From NCBI GenBank assembly GCA_002418465.1, contig DIEE01000157.1:1-12947 (forward strand): DNA of 12,947 nucleotides, written 5' to 3'. This stretch comes from Pseudomonas sp. UBA5782. GTDB lineage: Bacteria > Pseudomonadota > Gammaproteobacteria > Pseudomonadales > Pseudomonadaceae. Positions 1 through 7,096 of this stretch are shown here, in pieces. The notes below the pieces were generated by a model. That model saw only the letters and a list, made by a program, of their open reading frames with translations, did no database searches and had not been told where the DNA came from. The translations under genes and the position numbers were made by a program. Numbering within the stretch: the first letter of the stretch is position 1; every line of letters starts with the position of its first letter.

Positions 1-105
1 CAGGCCCGGCTGCAGGCTCGCAGCCGGCGCACCCAGCGGCGCGCGGTAGTCGAACAGGCGGCGCAGCGGCGAGGGCAGGGCGAGGCGGAGGATGAGATCG
101 GGCAC
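1..105 (-). CDS. priA: Primosomal protein N' (PriA helicase), N-terminal fragment
   Basis: The minus strand read from 105 down to 1 gives 35 codons with no stop, starting at a GTG and running off the left edge. The peptide contains LALPSPLRRLFDYRAP, which I recognise as the conserved start of Pseudomonas PriA, the start of its 3' DNA-binding domain. PriA is a superfamily 2 helicase that reloads the replisome at stalled forks. Only the extreme N-terminus is present; the helicase and zinc-binding parts lie outside the window. An AAGGA seven bases upstream of the GTG supports this start. The gene is divergent from rpmE, as in P. aeruginosa from memory. Identification rests on a short peptide plus gene order. 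Confidence 0.82.
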   Translation of the reverse strand, partial: MPDLILRLALPSPLRRLFDYRAPLGAPAASLQPGL

Positions 106-218
106 GCGCGGGTCCTTGGATTTGGGCGGCGTCGATCTTAGCAGCCCGTGGCCGCCGATCGCCGATTCCACGCGCGGCCGGAGCGAGGTTTTCGCTGACG
201 GACGGCCGATTGCGCCGC

Positions 219-247
219 TTGCAGGCTACCGATGTCGAGCGTATATT
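219..247 (+). promoter_or_regulatory. Putative sigma-70 promoter of rpmE
   Basis: TTGCAG (219-224) and TATATT (242-247) are separated by exactly 17 bases, a good housekeeping promoter match. It would start transcription near 254, giving a leader of about 65 bases before the rpmE ATG. No Zur-like palindrome was seen, which fits the zinc-binding form of L31 being expressed when zinc is sufficient. Confidence 0.6.
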
Positions 248-261
248 CCGCGGCTCGTTTC

Positions 262-297
262 CGTGCGGTACTCGACATAGGGTCGGGTGGCGGCACG
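262..297 (+). promoter_or_regulatory. Leader hairpin upstream of rpmE (candidate L31 autoregulatory element)
   Basis: An imperfect inverted repeat folds the rpmE leader. The inner stem pairs 269-276 with 282-289 (8 pairs, two of them G-U) around the loop AUAGG. After a G-G mismatch, 266-267 pair with 291-292, then past a bulged G293, 262-265 pair with 294-297. It ends 9 bases before the GAGG ribosome binding site at 307-310. Autogenous control of rpmE through its leader is known in E. coli, and gammaproteobacterial L31 leader motifs have been described. That this hairpin is such an element is inference. Confidence 0.45.
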
Positions 298-318
298 CCA
301 GACACTGAGGAATACATC

Positions 319-531
319 ATGAAAGCCGATATCCATCCGAATTATGTCGAGATCGACGCCACCTGCAGCTGCGGCAACGTCATCAAGACCCGCTCCACCC
401 TGGGCAAGAACCTGAGCCTGGACGTTTGCTCCGAGTGCCACCCGTTCTATACCGGCAAGCAAAAGGTGCTCGACACCGGCGGCCGTATCGACCGCTTCAA
501 GCAGCGTTTCGGTGTGTTCGGCGCCAAGTAA
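319..531 (+). CDS. rpmE: 50S ribosomal protein L31 (zinc-binding form)
   Basis: This 70-residue protein begins MKADIHPNY and ends FKQRFGVFGAK, typical of bacterial L31, a small protein of the large subunit at the bridge to the 30S head. Cys16, Cys18, Cys37 and Cys40 (CSC and CSEC) form the zinc site, so this is the C+ type. A longer frame opens at the ATG at 232, but I place the start at 319: homology begins exactly there, GAGG at 307-310 is well spaced, and the 232 ATG would lie upstream of the likely transcription start. The stop is TAA. The nuclease gene begins 23 bases later. Confidence 0.97.
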   Translation: MKADIHPNYVEIDATCSCGNVIKTRSTLGKNLSLDVCSECHPFYTGKQKVLDTGGRIDRFKQRFGVFGAK

Positions 532-554
532 GCGCGAACTGCCAAGGAAGGCCC

Positions 555-1358
555 ATGGGTTTTCCGCAGCTGTTGAAAAAGGCGTCCCTGGTGGGCGCCT
601 TTTTCGTTTCTGCGTTGGCGGTTCCGCCGGCGCTCGCGGCCTGTCCCGCGCCTCCCTCCTCATTGCAGCCCAGCGAAGTCCGTCGCGTCGTCGATGGCGA
701 TACGTTGCGCCTCGCCGATGGCCGTAGCGTGCGGCTGATCGGCCTGAATGCGCCCGAACTGGGGCGGGAGGGGCGCTCCGCCGAAGCCTTCGCAGTGGCC
801 GCGCAGCGGAGACTGCAAGCGCTGGTGGCCGCCAGCGACGGTCGGGTGATCGTGGAGCCCGGGCGCCAGGCGAAGGATCATTACGGGCGCACCCTGGCGA
901 ACGTCTTCGACAGTCACGGACGCAATCTCGAGGAGCAGCTGCTCGCCGAGGGCCTGGGTTATCAGGTCGTCATCGCGCCCAACGATCGCCTGCTGCTCTG
1001 CCAACAGGCGGCGGAACGCACGGCGCGTACGGCCGGGCTCGGCCTGTGGCGACAGGCGCCGCTGCTGACGCCGGCGCAGCTCAAGTCGGCCGGCTTCGCC
1101 CTGCTCCGGGCGAGGGTGAGCGGTATCGAGCGCAATCGCGGCGGGCTGTGGATCGAACTCGACGGTCCGCTGGTGCTGCGCGTCGAGCCGAAGTGGCTGG
1201 ACCAGTTCGACCCTGCGGCGCTGCAGGCGCTGGTCGGGCGGCAGGTCGAGGTACGCGGCTGGGTGATCGATCGAGTGCGGCGCGGTGCACTCAGGCCCGG
1301 GCAGGCGCGCTGGCTGATGGCGCTTAGCCATCCGGCGATGCTGCAGACCCAGCCCTGA
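555..1358 (+). CDS. Exported thermonuclease-like protein (SNase family)
   Basis: 267 residues. Residues 1-29 form an export signal (KK, then a hydrophobic run to PALA). It reads either as a type I signal cut after ALA or as a lipoprotein, since LAAC at 27-30 fits a lipobox. The staphylococcal-nuclease fold covers about 40-170. VVDGDTL supplies Asp47 (family Asp21), RLIGLNAPE supplies Arg60 and Glu68 (Arg35, Glu43), and HYGR supplies Arg112 (Arg87). The position of the calcium ligand Asp40 is Asn65. These are sugar-nonspecific, usually calcium-dependent nucleases. Residues about 182-245 look like a second beta-rich, OB-like domain (inference). The frame extends upstream to 426 inside rpmE, but the ATG at 555 has AAGGAAGG at 544-551 and starts the signal peptide. 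P. aeruginosa has a nuclease gene here, from memory. Confidence 0.85.
   Translation: MGFPQLLKKASLVGAFFVSALAVPPALAACPAPPSSLQPSEVRRVVDGDTLRLADGRSVRLIGLNAPELGREGRSAEAFAVAAQRRLQALVAASDGRVIVEPGRQAKDHYGRTLANVFDSHGRNLEEQLLAEGLGYQVVIAPNDRLLLCQQAAERTARTAGLGLWRQAPLLTPAQLKSAGFALLRARVSGIERNRGGLWIELDGPLVLRVEPKWLDQFDPAALQALVGRQVEVRGWVIDRVRRGALRPGQARWLMALSHPAMLQTQP
576..604 (+). terminator. Rho-independent terminator of rpmE, inside the nuclease coding region
   Basis: AAAAAGGCG (576-584) and CGCCTTTTT (596-604) are a perfect 9-base inverted repeat. CCC (586-588) and GGG (593-595) extend it inwards past a bulged T, around a TGGT loop. The run of five T follows the GC stem directly. It lies 45 bases after the rpmE stop, where an rpmE terminator is expected, but codes for residues 8-17 of the nuclease (KKASLVGAFF). 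With no room for a separate promoter, the nuclease probably depends on read-through. Confidence 0.65.
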
Positions 1359-1403
1359 GCGGGTTTTCCTCCCTCCACGGCGCTGCCGCCGATCGCGCAA
1401 AGT

Positions 1404-1427
1404 CCTTTGCCAGAGGGGCTGGAAAGG
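1404..1427 (+). other. Stem-loop between the nuclease gene and maeB
   Basis: CCTTT (1404-1408) and CCAG (1410-1413) pair with CTGG (1419-1422) and AAAGG (1423-1427) around an AGGGG loop, with G1409 bulged, giving 9 pairs. There is no T-run after it, so it is not a typical intrinsic terminator. It could protect the 3' end of the nuclease message or be chance. The rest of 1359-1515 holds a possible maeB promoter and no gene. Confidence 0.3.
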
Positions 1428-1441
1428 GTGACCCGGCAGTC

Positions 1442-1470
1442 TTGTTCGACACTACCTTCGCGCGTATCCT
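1442..1470 (+). promoter_or_regulatory. Possible sigma-70 promoter of maeB
   Basis: TTGTTC (1442-1447) and TATCCT (1465-1470) are 17 bases apart, upstream of the maeB ATG at 1516. The hexamers match consensus at 3 of 6 and 4 of 6 positions, so this is plausible but weak. Position and spacing are the main support. Confidence 0.35.
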
Positions 1471-1515
1471 CGGCCGCCAGCCCATTTTCACTAGCAAAAA
1501 AAGCGGAAATCCGAC

Positions 1516-2784
<1,269 letters not shown>

Positions 2785-2800
2785 GCCTTCTTCGGCAATA

Positions 2801-2833
2801 AAAGAAAACCCCGCCTAGGCGGGGTTTTTCTTT
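2801..2833. terminator. Bidirectional rho-independent terminator between maeB and ponA
   Basis: CCCCGCC-TA-GGCGGGG (2809-2824) is a perfect palindrome, extended by AAAA (2805-2808) and TTTT (2825-2828), with flanking AAAG and TCTTT. The plus strand gives a GC stem followed by a T-run for maeB, and the minus strand gives the same for ponA. It begins 17 bases after the maeB stop and ends 13 bases from the ponA stop. Confidence 0.93.
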
Positions 2834-2845
2834 GCGTGCTCGCGG

Positions 2846-5278
2846 CTAGAACAGGTCGATCGGCGCCGACTCGTCGCTCGGCAGCGGACTGCCGGGAGCG
2901 CTGGTGCCGGGCTCGATCTCGCTCATCGGCGGCGGCGAATCCTCGCTCTTGAACAGCTCGAAGTAGGCGTCGGGCGAACCCGGTGGCGCAGCGCGACCAC
3001 TGACCGGATCGACGCGCAGGGAAATGATCCCGTCCGGCTCCGGCGGTGCGTGTTCCGGTTTGTCCTTCAGCGCGGCGCCCATGTAGCTCATCCAGATCGG
3101 CAGCGCCACGGTGCCGCCGAACTCGGTGCGGCCAAGGGTTTCCGGCTGATCGAAACCGACCCAGACGCTGGTCACGTAATCAGCGTTGTAGCCGGAGAAC
3201 CAGCTGTCCTTGGACTCGTTGGTGGTGCCGGTCTTGCCAGCGATGTCGCCTCGGCCCATCGCCAGCGCACGCCGGCCGGTGCCGCGCTTGATCACGTCCT
3301 GCAGCATGCTGGTGAGGATGTAGGTGGTGCGCGGGTCGACGATGCGTTCGGCCACGGCGGGCGCCTGCGAGTCCTTCGCTTCGTCCGGGCCGCTGCCGGC
3401 GGTGGCTTCTTCGGTGGTCTGGGTGCGCTGCTCGGCTTCCGGCGTGGTCGCTGCCGCACTCGGCGGGTTGGCGGTGAACAGCACTTCGCCGTCGCGGCTC
3501 TCGATGCGCTGGATCAGATACGGCTGGATCTTGTAGCCACCGTTGGCGAAGGTGCTCCAGCCGGTGACGACTTCCATCGGCGTGAGGTTGGCGGTGCCCA
3601 GCGCCAGGGACAGGTTGCGCGGCAGGTCCTGCTTATTGAAACCGAAGCGACTGACGTAGTTGAGGGCGTAGTCGATGCCGATGGTCTGCAGCAGGCGGAT
3701 CGAGACAAGGTTGCGCGACTTGTACAGCGCTTCGCGCAGGCGGATCGGGCCGAGGAAGGTGTTGTTGTCGTTCTTCGGTCGCCAGACCTTGTCTAGGTAT
3801 TCGTCGACGAAGACGATCGGTGCGTCGTTGACCAGGCTGGCCGGGGTGAAGCCGGCATCCAGCGCCGCGCTATAGATGAAGGGCTTGAAGCTGGAGCCGG
3901 GCTGGCGCCTGGCCTGGGCGGCGCGGTTGTAGTTGCTCTGCTCGAAGGCGAAGCCGCCGACCAGGGCGCGGATTGCGCCGTTGTTCGGGTCCAGCGAAAC
4001 CAGCGCGCTCTGCGCGCTCGGCACCTGGCCGAAACGCAGGCTGCCGTCTTCCTGGCGCTGCACGCGGATCAGGTCGCCGACCTGCACCACGTCCGCCGGC
4101 TTCTGCGGGCGAGGCCCCATGCTGTTGCTGTTGATGAACGGTCGGGCCCATTTCATGCTGTCCCAGGCGACGGCTTCTTCCTTGCCGTCGCGGGTCAGCA
4201 CCAGGATGCCGCTGCTTTCCACCTGGCTGACCACCGCCGGATCGAGGCCGCCGAGCGTGCGGTACTTCGGCAGTTCCTGCAGCCAGGCTTCGCGGGTCAT
4301 GTTCGGGAAGCGGGTTTCCGGGCCGCGGTAACCGTGACGCTGGTCGTAGCTGATGAGGCCGTCCTGCACGGACTTGTTGGCCGCCAGCTGCAGGTCGCTG
4401 GGCACGGTCGTGGTGACGCGGAACCCGTCGGTGTAGGCGGCGCTGCCGAAGCGTCCGACCATCTCCGCGCGCGCCATCTCGGCGATGTAGGGCGCGGCCA
4501 GTTCGGGCGTCTGCACGTGATAGCGGGCGTCGATCGGCTCGGCGAGCGCAGCCTTGTAACGCGCGTCGTCGATCTTGCCGAGGCGGAACATGCGCCCGAG
4601 GATCCAGTCGCGACGCTCCTTGCTGCGTACCGGGTCCATCAGCGGGTTGTAGCGCGAGGGGGCCTTCGGAAGACCGGCTATCATCGCCATCTGCGCGAGG
4701 CTCAAGTCCCGGATGGATTTGCCGTAATAGACTTGAGCGGCGGCTTCGATTCCGTAGGCGCGGTTGCCGAGATAGATCTTGTTGACGTAGAGCTCAAGGA
4801 TTTCGTCCTTGCTCAGTTCGCGTTCGATCTGCAGGGCGAGGAGGATTTCGGTGATTTTGCGCGAGAAACTGCGCTCGCTGGTGAGGAAATAGTTCTTCGC
4901 CACCTGCATGGTGATGGTGCTGCCGCCGCTCTGGATATGGCCGGTCTTCAAGAGTTGAGAGGCGGCGCGCATCAGGCTGCTGAGGTCGACGCCATAATGG
5001 TTTGCAAAGTTGTCATCCTCGGCGGATAAAAGGGCCTGGATGAAGTCCTTGGGGATGTCGGCGAACTGGATCGGGGTACGGCGCATCTCGCCAAATTCGG
5101 CGATCAGCTTCTCGTCGCTGCTGTACACGCGCAGCGGGATCTGCAGCTGAATACTGCGCAGCGAATCCACCGATGGAAGGGTTGGGCTCAGATAAAGAAA
5201 TGCGCCGCTGAGACTGAGCAAAAGGCCACAGAAAACGGCTACGCAAGACCACCAGAAAAATTTCAGCAGGCGTATCAA
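2846..5278 (-). CDS. ponA: Penicillin-binding protein 1A (bifunctional transglycosylase/transpeptidase)
   Basis: 810 residues, class A PBP, inner membrane with periplasmic catalytic domains; it polymerises lipid II and cross-links peptidoglycan. A membrane anchor spans about 8-30. The glycosyltransferase (GT51) domain shows EDDNFANHYG (catalytic Glu87), GGSTITMQVAKN (118-129), RKITEILLALQIE (Glu144) and ELYVNKIYLG. An insert at about 300-425 is typical of PBP1A (OB-like). The transpeptidase has SSFK (462-465, nucleophile Ser462), SRN (521-523) and KTG (682-684). Residues about 604-641 form an Ala/Thr/Glu-rich low-complexity linker. The conserved start RLLKFFWW leaves TTG (5278-5276) as initiator, or the ATT just before it; no ATG or GTG fits. 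It shares a terminator with maeB and diverges from the pil operon. Confidence 0.95.
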   Translation of the reverse strand: MIRLLKFFWWSCVAVFCGLLLSLSGAFLYLSPTLPSVDSLRSIQLQIPLRVYSSDEKLIAEFGEMRRTPIQFADIPKDFIQALLSAEDDNFANHYGVDLSSLMRAASQLLKTGHIQSGGSTITMQVAKNYFLTSERSFSRKITEILLALQIERELSKDEILELYVNKIYLGNRAYGIEAAAQVYYGKSIRDLSLAQMAMIAGLPKAPSRYNPLMDPVRSKERRDWILGRMFRLGKIDDARYKAALAEPIDARYHVQTPELAAPYIAEMARAEMVGRFGSAAYTDGFRVTTTVPSDLQLAANKSVQDGLISYDQRHGYRGPETRFPNMTREAWLQELPKYRTLGGLDPAVVSQVESSGILVLTRDGKEEAVAWDSMKWARPFINSNSMGPRPQKPADVVQVGDLIRVQRQEDGSLRFGQVPSAQSALVSLDPNNGAIRALVGGFAFEQSNYNRAAQARRQPGSSFKPFIYSAALDAGFTPASLVNDAPIVFVDEYLDKVWRPKNDNNTFLGPIRLREALYKSRNLVSIRLLQTIGIDYALNYVSRFGFNKQDLPRNLSLALGTANLTPMEVVTGWSTFANGGYKIQPYLIQRIESRDGEVLFTANPPSAAATTPEAEQRTQTTEEATAGSGPDEAKDSQAPAVAERIVDPRTTYILTSMLQDVIKRGTGRRALAMGRGDIAGKTGTTNESKDSWFSGYNADYVTSVWVGFDQPETLGRTEFGGTVALPIWMSYMGAALKDKPEHAPPEPDGIISLRVDPVSGRAAPPGSPDAYFELFKSEDSPPPMSEIEPGTSAPGSPLPSDESAPIDLF

Positions 5279-5310
5279 AATGCTTGGTTTTCCAGATAAA
5301 AGAACGAGTT

Positions 5311-5336
5311 AGCGGAAGGCGAAGCGGAAAGCGGAA
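5311..5336 (-). repeat. Three TTCCGCT repeats in the ponA leader
   Basis: On the plus strand AGCGGAA occurs at 5311-5317, 5323-5329 and 5330-5336, the last two in tandem. Read with ponA they are TTCCGCT copies lying just downstream of the -10 candidate at 5347-5352, so they would be in the first part of the untranslated leader. The role is unknown. Confidence 0.5.
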
Positions 5337-5346
5337 AGCTGTTCAC

Positions 5347-5352
5347 ATTATA
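5347..5352 (-). promoter_or_regulatory. Putative -10 element of ponA
   Basis: The minus strand reads TATAAT, a perfect -10 hexamer, about 69 bases upstream of the ponA TTG start. The hexamer 17 bases upstream (GGCTCC) is a poor -35. A perfect TTGACA (forward 5387-5392) lies 34 bases away, too far for a normal pair. An activator-assisted promoter is possible. Confidence 0.4.
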
Positions 5353-5377
5353 AGCGGTTTTTTTGCCGGGGAGCCAT

Positions 5378-5406
5378 TTGCGCTTCTGTCAAGACTGTTA
5401 TTTAAT
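5378..5406 (+). promoter_or_regulatory. Putative sigma-70 promoter of the pilMNOPQ operon
   Basis: TTGCGC (5378-5383) and TTTAAT (5401-5406) are 17 bases apart; the -10 matches 5 of 6 consensus positions and the -35 matches 3 of 6. It would give a leader of about 45 bases before the pilM GTG at 5459. It is the best pairing in the 180-base divergent gap. A second choice, CTGTTA (5395-5400) with TAAATA (5418-5423), is weaker. Confidence 0.45.
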
Positions 5407-5458
5407 GTGAAAAAACATAAATAGTCCGTAAGTAGCGGATGCCAATAGGAAATCGGAC

Positions 5459-6523
5459 GTGCTAGGGCTCTTCACCAAGAAAGCGAATACGCTGCTGGGG
5501 ATCGATATCAGCTCGACCTCGGTAAAGCTCCTCGAACTGAGTCGCTCAGGTGGCCGCTACAAAGTAGAGGCCTACGCCGTCGAGCCGCTCCCGATTAACG
5601 CCGTCGTGGAAAAAAACATCGCCGAGCTCGAAGGGGTCGGGCAGGCGCTCGCTCGTGTCACGGCCAAGGCCAAGACCGGGGTGAAAGCCGTCGCCGTCGC
5701 TGTCGCCGGTTCCGCGGTGATCACCAAGACGATCGAAATGGAGTCCGGCCTCAACGACGATGAGCTGGAGAACCAGCTGAAGATCGAGGCGGACCAGTAC
5801 ATTCCCTATCCGCTGGAAGAGGTCGCCATCGACTTCGAGGTCCAGGGCACATCGGTACGCAACCCGGAGCGCGTGGAAGTGCTGCTGGCTGCCTGCCGCA
5901 AGGAAAACGTCGAGGTTCGCGAGGCCGCACTGGCCCTGGCTGGGCTCACCGCCAAAGTGGTAGATGTCGAAGCCTACGCGCTCGAGCGCGCTTATGGCCT
6001 GCTGGCCGAACAACTGGGTGGCGATCGCGATGAAATGACCGTCGCGGTGGTAGACATCGGCGCGACCATGACCACCCTCAGCGTGCTGCACAACGGTCGC
6101 ACCATCTATACCCGCGAGCAGTTGTTCGGTGGTCGCCAGTTGACCGAAGAGATCCAGCGCCGCTACGGGCTGTCGGTCGAAGAGGCCGGCTTGGCCAAGA
6201 AGCAGGGCGGTCTTCCGGACGACTACGAAAGCGAAGTGCTGCTGCCGTTCAAGGAGGCCGTGGTCCAACAGGTCTCGCGCTCGCTGCAATTCTTCTTCGC
6301 TGCCGGTCAGTTCAATGATGTCGACTACATCATGCTCGCCGGCGGTACCGCGTCCATCCCCGATCTGGATCGTCTGATCCAGCAAAAAATCGGTACCCAG
6401 ACCCTGGTCGCCAACCCCTTCGCCGATATGGCGCTGAGTGGCAAAGTCAACGCGGGCGCCCTGGCCAGCGATGCGCCGGCATTGATGATTGCCTGCGGTC
6501 TGGCGATGAGGAGTTTCGACTGA
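5459..6523 (+). CDS. pilM: Type IV pilus inner-membrane assembly protein PilM (actin-like)
   Basis: 354 residues. PilM is a cytoplasmic actin/FtsA-like ATP-binding protein that docks on the N-terminal tail of PilN and links the pilus alignment complex to the cytoplasmic motor side. The phosphate-1 loop is GIDISSTSVK (14-23), phosphate-2 is VVDIGATMTT (197-206) and the adenosine motif is MLAGGTASI (292-300). There is no signal peptide or membrane span. Length and sequence agree closely with P. aeruginosa PilM as I recall it. The start is GTG at 5459, supported by AGGA about nine bases upstream and by the conserved beginning MLGL. It is the first gene of the run, and its TGA directly abuts the pilN ATG. 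Confidence 0.97.
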   Translation: MLGLFTKKANTLLGIDISSTSVKLLELSRSGGRYKVEAYAVEPLPINAVVEKNIAELEGVGQALARVTAKAKTGVKAVAVAVAGSAVITKTIEMESGLNDDELENQLKIEADQYIPYPLEEVAIDFEVQGTSVRNPERVEVLLAACRKENVEVREAALALAGLTAKVVDVEAYALERAYGLLAEQLGGDRDEMTVAVVDIGATMTTLSVLHNGRTIYTREQLFGGRQLTEEIQRRYGLSVEEAGLAKKQGGLPDDYESEVLLPFKEAVVQQVSRSLQFFFAAGQFNDVDYIMLAGGTASIPDLDRLIQQKIGTQTLVANPFADMALSGKVNAGALASDAPALMIACGLAMRSFD

Positions 6524-7096
6524 ATGGCAAGGATCAACCTACTTCCCTGGCGTGAACAGCTTCGTGAAGAACGAAAGCAGCGCTTCCTGGTTACATTGGC
6601 GGGTGTTTTGCTCGTTGCTGGTGGCGCTGTCTTTTTAGCTTCCCAGTACTTCGATTCGGCTATCGAGAACCAGGTCGCTCGCAACAACTATGTGCGCACT
6701 GAAATTTCTTTGTTGGACGCGAGAATCGCTGAAATCAGGGAATTGAAGACTCGTCGCCAGCAATTGCTCGAGCGGATGAAGATCATCCAGGACCTGCAGG
6801 GCAATCGGCCGATCATCGGCAGGGTATTCGATCAACTGGTGCGTACTTTGCCCGAGGGCGTGTACTTCACCGATCTGAAAATGAATGGTTCGACGATCTC
6901 CATTACCGGCGCCGCGGAATCGAACAACAGAGTCTCCAACCTGATGCGTAATCTGGATTCCTCGCAATGGCTCACGGCGCCTAACCTTACCGAGGTCAAG
7001 GCAGTGACCGCTGGGGAAGTCGATCAGGCCAACGTATTTCAGTTGACGGTGCAGCAGACGCAGCCGAAGGCTGGTGTGGAAGGAGCCGCGAAATGA
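6524..7096 (+). CDS. pilN: Type IV pilus assembly protein PilN
   Basis: 190 residues, bitopic inner-membrane protein. The short cytoplasmic tail carries INLLPWR (residues 4-10), the signature that sits in a groove of PilM. One membrane span lies at about 21-40, followed by a likely coiled coil (about 50-90, with ARIAEIRELKTRRQQLLERM-like spacing) and a periplasmic ferredoxin-like domain. PilN pairs with PilO. The ATG follows the pilM TGA with no gap (TGAATG), and the ribosome binding site GAGGAG (6508-6513) is inside the end of pilM, pointing to coupled translation. The stop overlaps the pilO start as ATGA. Confidence 0.96.
   Translation: MARINLLPWREQLREERKQRFLVTLAGVLLVAGGAVFLASQYFDSAIENQVARNNYVRTEISLLDARIAEIRELKTRRQQLLERMKIIQDLQGNRPIIGRVFDQLVRTLPEGVYFTDLKMNGSTISITGAAESNNRVSNLMRNLDSSQWLTAPNLTEVKAVTAGEVDQANVFQLTVQQTQPKAGVEGAAK

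Larger units (their letters stand above)
106..318. other. priA-rpmE divergent intergenic region
   Basis: This 213-base gap separates the priA start from the rpmE start. It holds a good rpmE promoter (219-247) and a leader hairpin (262-297). On the minus strand a TAAGAT box (forward 135-140) could be a priA -10, but the hexamer 17 bases upstream (GGCGAT) is a poor -35, so I do not call it as a promoter. The reading frames that cross this gap look like chance frames in GC-rich DNA. Confidence 0.6.
5342..5411. repeat. Inverted repeat TTCACATTA / TAATGTGAA spanning the ponA-pilM promoters
   Basis: TTCACATTA (5342-5350) and TAATGTGAA (5403-5411) are perfect 9-base inverted copies, 52 bases apart. 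Each arm contains the end of a divergent -10 candidate: TATAATGTGAA towards ponA and TTTAATGTGAA towards pilM. Each arm also contains TGTGA, the half-site of CRP/Vfr-type regulators, but neither has a second half-site at the usual 6-base spacing. Confidence 0.5.

Noticed and set aside
232..318. N-terminal extension of L31 from the ATG at 232
   Set aside because: The extra residues do not resemble L31, and the region is better explained as promoter and leader hairpin.
426..554. N-terminal extension of the nuclease into rpmE
   Set aside because: It would overlap rpmE by over 100 bases and bury the signal peptide; the ATG at 555 has a good ribosome binding site.
660..1400. Minus-strand open frame of 246 codons opposite the nuclease
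   Set aside because: The nuclease frame carries the SNase motifs; the antisense frame is Arg/Gln-rich with no motif.
4334..5029. Long plus-strand open frame opposite ponA (231 codons); another at 3050-3796
   Set aside because: They lie wholly antisense to a well-supported ponA and show low-complexity Gly/Ala/Val/Asp/Arg composition with no recognisable domain, as expected of shadow frames in GC-rich genes.
5387..5392. Perfect TTGACA on the minus strand as ponA -35
   Set aside because: It is 34 bases from the TATAAT, far outside the 16-18 base range, and no other -10 sits at the correct distance.
5385..5413. CRP/Vfr full binding site in the ponA-pilM gap
   Set aside because: TGTGA half-sites are present, but no TCACA lies at the required 6-base spacing.
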